Source: Candidatus Segatella mututuai
GTDB taxonomy: Bacteria; Bacteroidota; Bacteroidia; Bacteroidales; Bacteroidaceae
Direction of reading: 5' to 3'
Assembly (NCBI GenBank): GCA_002439605.1
Contig: DJOI01000050.1
Span: forward strand, 1-61,233
Length of the DNA stretch: 61,233 nt
A program made the translations under genes and the position numbers. A model generated the notes under the pieces. The model searched no databases and had not been told where the DNA came from. It was given only the letters and a program-made list of their open reading frames with translations. Below are positions 8,213 through 17,068 of the stretch, in pieces (position 1 is the stretch's first letter; each line of letters opens with the position of its first letter).

Positions 8213-9673
8213 ATGAAACTACAAGATTTACTCAAGAACATCCATCCTGTGGAAATAGCAGGCGATGTGGAAATCGAGGTTACCGGAGTGAACATTGACT
8301 CTCGAAAAATCAAAAACGGACATTTGTTCGTTGCCATGAAGGGAACGCAAGTAGATGGCCACAAGTTCATACCCAAAGCCATCGAGTTGGGCGCAAAATC
8401 CATCCTGTGCGAAGACATGCCAAAAGAAAAAGCGGAAGGCATTACCTACGTGAAAGTAGAATCGACAGAAGATGCCGTGGGCAAGGTTGCCACCTTGTTC
8501 TATGGCGACCCTTCAAAGAAACTGAAGTTAGTGGGTGTAACTGGCACAAACGGAAAAACCACTATCGCCACACTACTATATAACATGTTCCGCAAATTCG
8601 GACATAAATGCGGGTTGATGTCTACAGTATGCAACTATATAGAGGGCGAAGCTATTCCTGCCGACCACACCACTCCAGATCCTATCGAGCTCAACCTCCT
8701 GCTGAGCAAGATGGTGGAAGCTGGATGCGAGTATGCCTTCATGGAATGCTCTTCGCACGCCATAGCACAAAAACGCATCGGCGGTCTGACATTCACAGGC
8801 GGCATCTTCACCAATCTTACCCGAGACCATCTCGACTATCACAAGACTTTCGAAAACTATCGCAATGCAAAGAAGGCCTTCTTCGACGGACTGCCAAAGA
8901 CCGCTTTCGCCATTACCAACGCAGACGATAAGAACGGTATGATCATGGTACAAAACACCAAGGCTACCATAAAGACATACTCCACCCGCACCATGGCAGA
9001 TTTCAAAGCAAAAATCTTAGAATGCCATTTCGGCGGCATGTACTTAGACATTGACGGCAGAGAGGTTGGCGTGCAGTTTATCGGTAAATTCAACGTAAGT
9101 AATTTGTTGGCAGTATATGGAGCAGCCATCATGCTGGGCAAAAAGCCAGAAGACATACTTGTAATCATGAGCACACTACATAGTGTTAGCGGACGCCTGG
9201 AGCCCATTCAGTCGCCAGAGGGTTACACAGCCATCGTAGATTACGCCCATACCCCTGACGCTCTCGAGAACGTACTCAACGCCATACATGAGGTACTCAA
9301 CGGAAAGGGAGAAGTCATCACTGTATGTGGCGCAGGAGGAAATCGCGACAAGGGAAAACGGCCGCTCATGGCGCAAGAAGCCGTAAAGCAAAGCGACAAA
9401 GTGATCATAACCAGCGACAATCCACGCTTTGAGGATCCACAAGACATCATCAACGATATGCTGGCTGGCTTGAACGAACAGCAGATGAAGAAAGTCATCA
9501 GTATCGTAGACCGCAAAGAGGCCATTCGTACAGCATGCATGATGGCAAAGAAGGGCGATGTGATTCTTGTAGCAGGAAAAGGACACGAGGACTACCAGGA
9601 AATCAAGGGAGTGAAACACCACTTTGACGACAAAGAAGTGCTCCGCAGCATCTTCGGTATAGACAAGAAATAA
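8213..9673 (+). CDS. murE: UDP-MurNAc-tripeptide synthetase MurE (meso-DAP type)
   Basis: A 486-residue Mur ligase that adds the third residue of the peptidoglycan stem peptide. The ATP-binding loop is G111-T-N-G-K-T-T117, followed by the THSS-like ECSSHAI segment and the Mur ligase C-terminal domain. D402-N-P-R405 is the DNPR signature for meso-diaminopimelate selection (lysine enzymes differ here), so the wall is predicted to be DAP type. It sits between ftsI and mraY in the usual order. A 79-bp gap with no recognisable promoter follows. Confidence 0.97.
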   Translation: MKLQDLLKNIHPVEIAGDVEIEVTGVNIDSRKIKNGHLFVAMKGTQVDGHKFIPKAIELGAKSILCEDMPKEKAEGITYVKVESTEDAVGKVATLFYGDPSKKLKLVGVTGTNGKTTIATLLYNMFRKFGHKCGLMSTVCNYIEGEAIPADHTTPDPIELNLLLSKMVEAGCEYAFMECSSHAIAQKRIGGLTFTGGIFTNLTRDHLDYHKTFENYRNAKKAFFDGLPKTAFAITNADDKNGMIMVQNTKATIKTYSTRTMADFKAKILECHFGGMYLDIDGREVGVQFIGKFNVSNLLAVYGAAIMLGKKPEDILVIMSTLHSVSGRLEPIQSPEGYTAIVDYAHTPDALENVLNAIHEVLNGKGEVITVCGAGGNRDKGKRPLMAQEAVKQSDKVIITSDNPRFEDPQDIINDMLAGLNEQQMKKVISIVDRKEAIRTACMMAKKGDVILVAGKGHEDYQEIKGVKHHFDDKEVLRSIFGIDKK

Positions 9674-9752
9674 TATCTACAAGAAACAGCAAGCCAACAA
9701 ACAACGAGCAATGCGTCTCGAGCATGCTGGTTCTTGCCAAAAACAATAAAAA

Positions 9753-11021
9753 ATGTTATACTATCTCTTTAGATTTTTAGAGCAATGGGGCATCTCCGGC
9801 TCACACATGTGGGGTTACATCTCTTTCCGTTCCCTTCTGGCTCTCATCCTATCGTTGGTCATCTCTGCATGGTTTGGCGAGAAATTTATCAAATACCTCA
9901 AGAGCAAGCAGATAACAGAGACTCAGCGTGACGCAAGCATCGACCCATTTGGTGTCAAGAAAATAGGCGTACCATCCATGGGTGGCGTCATCATTATCAT
10001 GGCAATACTCATACCAGTACTGCTGTTGGGACGTTTGCGCAACATCTACTTGATATTGATGCTCATCACCACCGTATGGCTTGGCTTTCTGGGAGGAATG
10101 GACGACTTCATCAAGATATTCAAGCGCGACAAGGAAGGGCTAAAAGGCAAATACAAGATAGTGGGGCAGATAGGCATCGGACTTATCGTTGGCTTGGTGC
10201 TGTGGGCTTCACCAGATGTCAAGATGAACGAGAACTTGGCCATCGAGCGTCAGGGACAAGAGATGGTTGTAAAGCACAGGGCAGAGTCTACCAAGTCGCT
10301 GAAGACCACCATTCCTTTTATCAAGGGACATAACCTTGACTACTCACGCATCATGGGATTCTGTGGAAAGTACAAGACTGCGGCAGGATGGATTCTCTTC
10401 GTCCTCATGACCATCTTTGTGGTGACAGCAGTATCCAATGGAGCCAACCTGAATGACGGTATGGACGGAATGTGCGCAGGCAACTCGGCCATCATAGGTG
10501 TGGCTTTGGGTATACTGGCCTATGTGTCTTCCCATATCCAATATGCCGCCTATCTCAATATCATGTACATACCAGGGTCAGAAGAACTCGTGGTCTTCTT
10601 CTGCGCTTTCATTGGCGCACTTATCGGTTTCCTGTGGTACAATGCCTATCCCGCCCAGGTATTCATGGGCGACACAGGCTCACTTACCATTGGCGGAATC
10701 ATCGCCGTGGGAGCCATCATCATTCACAAAGAGCTCATGTTGCCCATCCTCTGTGGCATTTTCTTCGTAGAAAGCCTCAGCGTCATCGTACAGGTATATT
10801 ACTATAAATTAGGCAAACGCAAAGGTATCAAACAGCGCATCTTCAAGAGAACGCCTATTCACGACAACTTCAGAACACAGGACAGCCAACTCGATCCTGA
10901 ATGTAAGTATCTTATCAAGAAACCTCATGGTGCCATCCACGAGTCTAAAATAACCATTCGTTTCTGGATTATTACCATCATTCTTGCGGCTTTAACAATT
11001 ATAACATTGAAAATAAGATAA
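9753..11021 (+). CDS. mraY: phospho-MurNAc-pentapeptide transferase MraY
   Basis: A polytopic 422-residue membrane enzyme with about ten membrane helices. It carries the MraY signatures G-G-M-D-D-F, N-L-N-D-G-M-D-G-M and F-M-G-D-T-G-S-L. It transfers phospho-MurNAc-pentapeptide from UDP to undecaprenyl phosphate to make lipid I. The protein is longer than E. coli MraY (360 residues) because of a hydrophilic insert at about residues 150-210, which I believe is common in Bacteroidota. murD follows after 8 nt. Confidence 0.97.
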   Translation: MLYYLFRFLEQWGISGSHMWGYISFRSLLALILSLVISAWFGEKFIKYLKSKQITETQRDASIDPFGVKKIGVPSMGGVIIIMAILIPVLLLGRLRNIYLILMLITTVWLGFLGGMDDFIKIFKRDKEGLKGKYKIVGQIGIGLIVGLVLWASPDVKMNENLAIERQGQEMVVKHRAESTKSLKTTIPFIKGHNLDYSRIMGFCGKYKTAAGWILFVLMTIFVVTAVSNGANLNDGMDGMCAGNSAIIGVALGILAYVSSHIQYAAYLNIMYIPGSEELVVFFCAFIGALIGFLWYNAYPAQVFMGDTGSLTIGGIIAVGAIIIHKELMLPILCGIFFVESLSVIVQVYYYKLGKRKGIKQRIFKRTPIHDNFRTQDSQLDPECKYLIKKPHGAIHESKITIRFWIITIILAALTIITLKIR

Positions 11022-11029
11022 AAAAACAT

Positions 11030-12361
11030 ATGAGTAGAATTGTAATTTTAGGTGCAGGTGAAAGCGGTGCAGGAGCTGCCGTACTTGCCAAGAAAGAAGG
11101 TTTTGATGTATTTGTGTCCGACATGTCAAAGATTAAGGACAAATACAAAAAACTGCTTGATGACCACCAAATCGAATGGGAAGAAGGCCACCATACGGAA
11201 GAGAAAATACTGAACGCCAACGAAATCATCAAGAGCCCCGGCATTCCAAAGGAAGCTCCCATGATACAGAAACTGATGGCACAAGGCACGCCTATCATCA
11301 GCGAGATAGAGTTTGCCGCAAGATATACAAACGCAAAGATGGTTTGCATTACCGGCAGCAACGGCAAGACCACAACCACATCGCTTATATACCATATTTT
11401 CAAGTCGGCTGGCATTGATGCAGGCCTGGCAGGAAACATCGGAAACAGTCTCGCCCTGCAGGTTGCCGAAGATCCACACGAGTACTACATCATCGAGTTG
11501 AGTAGTTTTCAGCTTGACAACATGTACAAGTTCCGCGCCAACATCGCTATTCTGCTCAACATTACTCCCGACCATCTGGACCGTTATGACTTCTGCATGC
11601 AAAACTATGTAGATGCCAAGATGCGCATCACGCAAAATCAAACAGAAGAAGACTACTTCATCTTTTGGAACGACGACCCTATCGTGAAAAAAGAAATAGA
11701 GAAGTATAATCTGAAGTCAAAAATCTGCCCATTTGCAGAAAACAAGGAAGAAGGATGTGTAGGATATATTGAGGACGGCATATACAAACTCGACTACCCC
11801 GCCGCATTCTCCATGCCACAAAAAGAGCTGAGCCTGACGGGTAAACACAACATCTACAACAGTTTGGCAGCAGGACTTGCTTGCCATATTGCGGGAATTG
11901 ACGAGGCTATGATTCGCAAGAGCCTGGGCGACTTCCCCGGTGTAGAACACCGTTTGGAAAAAGTATGCGAGGTGAACGGTGTACAATATATCAACGACTC
12001 AAAAGCAACGAATGTAGATGCCTGCTGGTATGCTCTCGAGAGCATGCAGACGCCTACAATCCTAATATTGGGAGGCAAGGACAAAGGCAATGACTACAGC
12101 CACATCATAGAACTGGTGAAACAAAAGTGCATAGGACTGGTATATTTGGGAGCCGACAACAAGAAACTGCATGACAACTTCGACTGTCTCGGCATTCCCG
12201 TTTGCGACACTCACAGCATGAAAGACTGCATTGCAGCTTGCCACAAGATGGCAAAAAAAGGCGATACCGTTCTACTGAGTCCATGCTGCGCAAGCTTCGA
12301 CCTGTTCAAGAATATGGAAGACAGAGGCAATCAATTCAAGAATCTCGTCCGACAACTATAA
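11030..12361 (+). CDS. murD: UDP-N-acetylmuramoyl-L-alanine--D-glutamate ligase MurD
   Basis: A 443-residue Mur ligase with an N-terminal Rossmann domain (ILGAGESGAG), the ATP loop G-S-N-G-K-T-T-T, the N-I-T-P-D-H-L-D-R segment and the C-terminal motif H-R-L-E, followed by NDSKATN. It adds D-glutamate to UDP-MurNAc-L-Ala in the cytoplasm. It starts 8 nt after mraY and is followed by ftsW after 39 nt. Confidence 0.97.
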   Translation: MSRIVILGAGESGAGAAVLAKKEGFDVFVSDMSKIKDKYKKLLDDHQIEWEEGHHTEEKILNANEIIKSPGIPKEAPMIQKLMAQGTPIISEIEFAARYTNAKMVCITGSNGKTTTTSLIYHIFKSAGIDAGLAGNIGNSLALQVAEDPHEYYIIELSSFQLDNMYKFRANIAILLNITPDHLDRYDFCMQNYVDAKMRITQNQTEEDYFIFWNDDPIVKKEIEKYNLKSKICPFAENKEEGCVGYIEDGIYKLDYPAAFSMPQKELSLTGKHNIYNSLAAGLACHIAGIDEAMIRKSLGDFPGVEHRLEKVCEVNGVQYINDSKATNVDACWYALESMQTPTILILGGKDKGNDYSHIIELVKQKCIGLVYLGADNKKLHDNFDCLGIPVCDTHSMKDCIAACHKMAKKGDTVLLSPCCASFDLFKNMEDRGNQFKNLVRQL

Positions 12362-12400
12362 TAAACAGAAATAAAAAAAAGAGGAAGGCAAAAAAGAGAA

Positions 12401-13675
12401 ATGAGCAATAAAATAGGTAACATATTCAAGGGAGACAAAGTCATCTGGATGGTGTTTTTCTTTCTCTGTATGATAAGCATCATTGAGGTGTACTCTGCCT
12501 CAAGTTCGCTGTCGTACAAGAGCGGGAATTTCATGGGACCAGTTATCAGGCATATGCTCATCTTGTCTGGCGGTGTCTTCGTCATGATCTGCATGCTGAA
12601 GGTTAAATGCAAGTATTTCAAGATTGTAACTCCGTTCATGATTTTCTTCTCTTTGGTATTGCTTATATGGGTCTTGCTGGCAGGTCAGTCTACCAATGGC
12701 GCATCCAGATGGATCAATCTCGTGGGCATCCAATTCCAACCTTCCGAGATAGCCAAGGGAACACTCGTACTTGCCGTAGCACAGATTCTCAGCGCCATGC
12801 AGAACGAGAACGGAGCAGACAAGAGGGCTTTCAAATATATACTGACTATCAGCGCTATCATGATTTTCCCCATCATGCTCGAGAATTTGTCCACAGCTTT
12901 GCTCCTATGCCTCACCATCTTGTGCATGATGTTTATCGGAAGAGTGCCTGGTAAGCTGATTGGGAAACTCATTGGCGTTGCCTTACTCACAATGGTATTA
13001 ATCCTCTCATCTATCATGCTATTGGGCAAAGACGAAGAAAAGCTGGCACAGTCCAATGGCACCTTTACCGAACAGATATCAACAGAGCAACCAGAAAAAA
13101 AGAACTTTGTGCAAAAGGTATTCCACCGCTTGGATACATGGAAAACCCGCATCGACCACTTTCTCGACACAAAGCCCGTCCCCCCAGAGGAGGTTGATCT
13201 TGATAAAGATGCCCAGGTGGCTCATGCCAATATAGCCATTGCCTCATCCAACTTCATGGGAAAAGGTCCCGGGAACTCCGTAGAACGCGACTTCCTGTCG
13301 CAGGCATTTTCCGACTTCATCTATGCCATCATCATAGAAGAGATGGGCGTTCCTGGAGGAACCTTTGTTGCCTTCCTTTACATCATCTTGCTCGTCAGAA
13401 CAGGGAAAATAGCCAACCGGTGTGAAAACAATTTCCCAGCATTTCTTGCCATGGGACTTGCCATACTGCTCGTAACACAGGCCTTGTTCAATATGGCTGT
13501 AGCCGTCGGACTCGCTCCTGTTACCGGACAGCCACTTCCACTCATCAGCCGAGGAGGAACTTCCTCCATCATCAACTGCTTATATGTAGGTATCATACTA
13601 AGCATCAGCAGGACAGCCAAGAAGAAAGAAACTACAGGTGACGAGCAGACTGCCCCGAAATTGGTTGCTGCATAA
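12401..13675 (+). CDS. ftsW: lipid II polymerase FtsW (SEDS family)
   Basis: A 424-residue SEDS glycosyltransferase with about ten membrane helices. The GASRWI and F-Q-P-S-E-I-A-K motifs are present, as is the C-terminal G-Q-P-L-P-L-I-S-R-G-G-T-S segment. It polymerises septal glycan together with FtsI. A hydrophilic insert of about 65 residues (around 215-280, rich in K/E/Q) precedes the conserved G-K-G-P-G-N-S loop. Location in the dcw cluster favours FtsW over RodA. A promoter for murG lies in the following 77-bp gap. Confidence 0.95.
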   Translation: MSNKIGNIFKGDKVIWMVFFFLCMISIIEVYSASSSLSYKSGNFMGPVIRHMLILSGGVFVMICMLKVKCKYFKIVTPFMIFFSLVLLIWVLLAGQSTNGASRWINLVGIQFQPSEIAKGTLVLAVAQILSAMQNENGADKRAFKYILTISAIMIFPIMLENLSTALLLCLTILCMMFIGRVPGKLIGKLIGVALLTMVLILSSIMLLGKDEEKLAQSNGTFTEQISTEQPEKKNFVQKVFHRLDTWKTRIDHFLDTKPVPPEEVDLDKDAQVAHANIAIASSNFMGKGPGNSVERDFLSQAFSDFIYAIIIEEMGVPGGTFVAFLYIILLVRTGKIANRCENNFPAFLAMGLAILLVTQALFNMAVAVGLAPVTGQPLPLISRGGTSSIINCLYVGIILSISRTAKKKETTGDEQTAPKLVAA

Positions 13676-13725
13676 AAAAGAACAACATTTTAAATAAAAA
13701 ATGCCACAAAATGGATTTTTTTAAT

Positions 13726-13733
13726 TACCTTTG
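13726..13733 (+). promoter_or_regulatory. internal promoter -7 box before murG
   Basis: TACCTTTG matches TAnnTTTG and ends 19 nt before the murG ATG. A convincing -33 element is not visible. This may start a second transcript for murG-murC-ftsQ-ftsA-ftsZ. Confidence 0.5.
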
Positions 13734-13752
13734 CGATAGAAACTGAACAATT

Positions 13753-14859
13753 ATGAACAACGAGCTACGAATAATCATTAGCGGCGGTGGAACTGGTGGA
13801 CATATCTTCCCTGCTGTATCTATTGCCAACGCAATTAAAGCCAAGCGTCCTGACGCAAAAATTTTGTTTGTCGGAGCGAAAGGCAGAATGGAAATGCAAC
13901 GCGTCCCCGCAGCAGGATACGAGATTAAAGGGCTGCCTATTTGCGGCTTCGACCGCAAACACTTGCTCAAGAACTTCGCTGTACTTTTCAGAATCTGGAA
14001 AAGCCAAAGAATGGCAAAGAAAATCATCAACGATTTCAAGCCCATGGCAGCAGTAGGAGTTGGAGGCTATGCAAGCGGTCCTACTCTCAACGTATGCGCC
14101 CACAAAGGGATACCTTGCCTCATTCAAGAGCAGAACTCTTATGCGGGCGTAACCAACAAGTTGCTTGCCAAGAAGGCACAAAAGATATGTGTGGCTTACG
14201 AGGGCATGGAACGTTTCTTCCCTGCGGACAAGATCATCATGACAGGAAATCCTGTAAGGCAGAATGTGCTGAGTACTACTCTCACAAAAGAGGAAGCCCG
14301 CAAGAAGTTTGGGTTGAGTCCCGAGAAGAAGACGATTCTGCTCGTAGGCGGAAGCTTGGGTGCGAGAACCATCAACGATAGTGTGTTGCAGAACTTGGAC
14401 ATCATAGAAAGCAGCGGCGTACAGTTTATTTGGCAGACAGGCAAATACTACCACGAAAGCATCATCAAACAGCTCAAGGGCAAAGACTTGCCCATGCTGA
14501 AGGTTACCGACTTTATAGGCGACATGGGGGCTGCCTATCGGGCGGCCGACCTTGTCATAAGTCGTGCTGGAGCAAGCAGTATCAGCGAGTTCTGCCTCAT
14601 TGGGAAACCAGTCATCTTAGTACCCAGCCCGAATGTGGCAGAAGACCACCAGACAAAGAATGCCATGGCGCTGGTCAACAAGGACGCAGCCATATATGTG
14701 AAAGATGCAGATGCACAGGTAGTACTCATTAAAAAGGCCATAGAAATCGTAAAAGACTCCAAGAAACTCGATTCTATGAGCGAGAACATTAAGAAATTAG
14801 GACTGAAGAATTCTGCCGACGTCATCGCCGACGAAGTCATAAAATTAGCAACAAGATAA
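13753..14859 (+). CDS. murG: UDP-GlcNAc transferase MurG (lipid II synthesis)
   Basis: A 368-residue GT28 enzyme with the N-terminal glycine loop G-G-G-T-G-G-H-I-F-P-A and the C-terminal UDP-GlcNAc site (GGSLGAR, S-R-A-G-A-S-S-I-S-E). It adds GlcNAc to lipid I at the inner face of the membrane to form lipid II. Its stop codon overlaps the murC start by one base (TAATG), so the two are translationally coupled. Confidence 0.97.
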   Translation: MNNELRIIISGGGTGGHIFPAVSIANAIKAKRPDAKILFVGAKGRMEMQRVPAAGYEIKGLPICGFDRKHLLKNFAVLFRIWKSQRMAKKIINDFKPMAAVGVGGYASGPTLNVCAHKGIPCLIQEQNSYAGVTNKLLAKKAQKICVAYEGMERFFPADKIIMTGNPVRQNVLSTTLTKEEARKKFGLSPEKKTILLVGGSLGARTINDSVLQNLDIIESSGVQFIWQTGKYYHESIIKQLKGKDLPMLKVTDFIGDMGAAYRAADLVISRAGASSISEFCLIGKPVILVPSPNVAEDHQTKNAMALVNKDAAIYVKDADAQVVLIKKAIEIVKDSKKLDSMSENIKKLGLKNSADVIADEVIKLATR

Positions 14860-16238
14860 TGGAAATCAAAGATATAAAAGCAGTATATTTCATAGGAGCA
14901 GGTGGTATAGGAATGAGTGCCATCGCCAGATATTTCTTAAAGAAGGGACTCACCGTAGCAGGCTACGACAAAACTCCGTCTGAACTTACCCATGAGCTGG
15001 AGAAGGAAGGCATGCTCATTCACTATGAAGAAAATATAGAGTTGATACCTGCGGCATGCAAGGATGCCAAAAACACATTGGTAATCTACACACCTGCCAT
15101 CCCTGCCACCCACAAGGAACTGATATATTTCCAGCAGCAAGGATTCACCATAGAGAAACGCGCCCAGGTGTTGGGCACGCTTACCCGTACACATAAGGGA
15201 CTCTGCGTGGCTGGCACACACGGCAAGACTACCACGTCTACCATGTGTGCCCATATCATGCACCAAAGCCATATAGACTGCAATGCGTTCCTCGGAGGTA
15301 TCTCCAAAAACTACGGAACCAACTACATCCTGTCCGACAAGAGCGACTATGTCGTAATAGAGGCCGACGAATTTGACCGTAGTTTCCACTGGTTACGCCC
15401 TTGGATGAGTATCATTACCGCTACCGACCCCGACCATCTCGACATCTATGGGACCAAGGAAGCCTATTTGGAGAGTTTTCGTCATTACACAGAACTCATC
15501 CAACCTGGCGGAGCCCTCATCATCCACAAAAACCTGGAGATGAAACAACATGTACAGGAAGGCGTTCGCATATACGAATACAGCCGCGACGAAGGAGACT
15601 TCCATGCCGATAACATCAAGATAGACAACGGTGAGATCACGTTCGACTTTGTCTCGCCTATTGAGACCGTGCCCAGCGTTCTATTAGGACAGCCCGTACC
15701 CATCAATATAGAGAATGGAGTGGCAGCTATGGCCATGGCACAACTCAATGGCTGCACTGCAGAAGAGTTACGGCAGGGCATGAAGACATACGAGGGAGTA
15801 GTTCGTCGCTTCGACTTCAAAATTAAAACCAACAAATTGGTGTTGCTTTCCGACTACGCCCATCACCCCAAGGAAATTTACCAAAGCGCCAAGAGCATAC
15901 GAGAGTTGTACAAGAATCGTAAGATAACAGCTATCTTCCAGCCTCACCTGTACACCAGAACGAGAGACTTCTACAAGGATTTTGCCAACAGCCTGAGCAT
16001 GCTCGACGAAGTAATTCTCTGCGACATCTATCCGGCAAGAGAGCTGCCCATACCAGGAGTCACCTCCAAGCTCATCTACGACAATCTGAAGCCAGAAGTA
16101 GAGAAGAGTATGATTCATAAGGAAGAAGTTCTCGACCTTGTTAGAAACAGAAACTTCGACGTGCTCGTCATACTTGGAGCTGGCGACTTGGACAACTATG
16201 TCCCTGAAATAGAAAAAATATTAAAGAAAAAAATATAA
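14859..16238 (+). CDS. murC: UDP-N-acetylmuramate--L-alanine ligase MurC
   Basis: A 459-residue Mur ligase that starts the stem peptide by adding L-alanine to UDP-MurNAc. It has the N-terminal Rossmann motif F-I-G-A-G-G-I-G-M-S, the ATP loop G-T-H-G-K-T-T-T, E-A-D-E-F-D-R-S and D-Y-A-H-H-P-K-E-I. It overlaps both murG and ftsQ by one base. Confidence 0.97.
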   Translation: MEIKDIKAVYFIGAGGIGMSAIARYFLKKGLTVAGYDKTPSELTHELEKEGMLIHYEENIELIPAACKDAKNTLVIYTPAIPATHKELIYFQQQGFTIEKRAQVLGTLTRTHKGLCVAGTHGKTTTSTMCAHIMHQSHIDCNAFLGGISKNYGTNYILSDKSDYVVIEADEFDRSFHWLRPWMSIITATDPDHLDIYGTKEAYLESFRHYTELIQPGGALIIHKNLEMKQHVQEGVRIYEYSRDEGDFHADNIKIDNGEITFDFVSPIETVPSVLLGQPVPINIENGVAAMAMAQLNGCTAEELRQGMKTYEGVVRRFDFKIKTNKLVLLSDYAHHPKEIYQSAKSIRELYKNRKITAIFQPHLYTRTRDFYKDFANSLSMLDEVILCDIYPARELPIPGVTSKLIYDNLKPEVEKSMIHKEEVLDLVRNRNFDVLVILGAGDLDNYVPEIEKILKKKI

Positions 16239-17029
16239 TGCGCATCAATTGGAAGAAGACCATTATCATCTTGCTCGACCTCGTACTCGGCGTTTACCTC
16301 ACTTTTGCAATCACCAAGTTCAACAAACCTGATGAAAGCAAGAAAGTCTGTACAAAGGTGAACATCAATATACAAGACGAGATGACTAATGGTTTTCTGA
16401 ACGCCAAAGAAATAAAGAAAAGGTTAGAATCAAAACAACTGTACCCTCTGAAGATGAAGATGAGCGACATCAGTGCCCGCAAAATAGAAGAGACGCTGAA
16501 GGCCAGTCCGTTCGTCAAGACAGCAGAATGCTACAAGACACAGGATGGGTTCGTCGACATCCATCTTACCCAACGAATGCCCATCGTGCGGATTAAGAGT
16601 GCCTACAATGAAGACTATTATATTGATGACCACTATCAAGTGATGCCCAATACAAAATATATAAGCGACCTCATAGTCGCCACGGGAGCAATCAACAAAT
16701 GGTTTGCGCAAAACTACCTCTCGCTGCTGAGTAAATCGCTTATGACCAACGAATTTTGGAGGAATCAGATAGAGCAGATAAACGTCCTGCCAGATAGGAG
16801 TATAGAATTGGTCCCCAGAGTAGGCAACCATATTATATATATAGGACAACTGCCAGAATATAACTCGAAGAAAAAAAGAGAAGAGGAGATAAACCATTTT
16901 GTCAACAAGAAAATGGACAGGTTGGAAAAATTCTACAAATACGGGCTCTCACAGGCAGGATGGAACAAATACTCGTATATCAACATCGAGTTCGACAACC
17001 AAATTATCTGCAAAAAGAGGCAGCAATAA
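16238..17029 (+). CDS. ftsQ: cell division protein FtsQ
   Basis: A 263-residue bitopic protein with a short cytoplasmic N-terminus, one membrane helix at about residues 8-26, a POTRA-like domain and the FtsQ beta domain. Sequence identity in FtsQ is low, so the call rests on topology, the M-P-I-V-R segment, length and position between murC and ftsA. It links FtsL to the divisome. The ATG overlaps the murC stop, and ftsA follows after 39 nt. Confidence 0.9.
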   Translation: MRINWKKTIIILLDLVLGVYLTFAITKFNKPDESKKVCTKVNINIQDEMTNGFLNAKEIKKRLESKQLYPLKMKMSDISARKIEETLKASPFVKTAECYKTQDGFVDIHLTQRMPIVRIKSAYNEDYYIDDHYQVMPNTKYISDLIVATGAINKWFAQNYLSLLSKSLMTNEFWRNQIEQINVLPDRSIELVPRVGNHIIYIGQLPEYNSKKKREEEINHFVNKKMDRLEKFYKYGLSQAGWNKYSYINIEFDNQIICKKRQQ

Positions 17030-17068
17030 GCATACAGCAAACAAAAACATAGATAAATAAATACAACT

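Noticed and set aside
12401..13675. RodA instead of FtsW
   Set aside because: Both are SEDS proteins with similar motifs, but the location between murD and murG favours FtsW.
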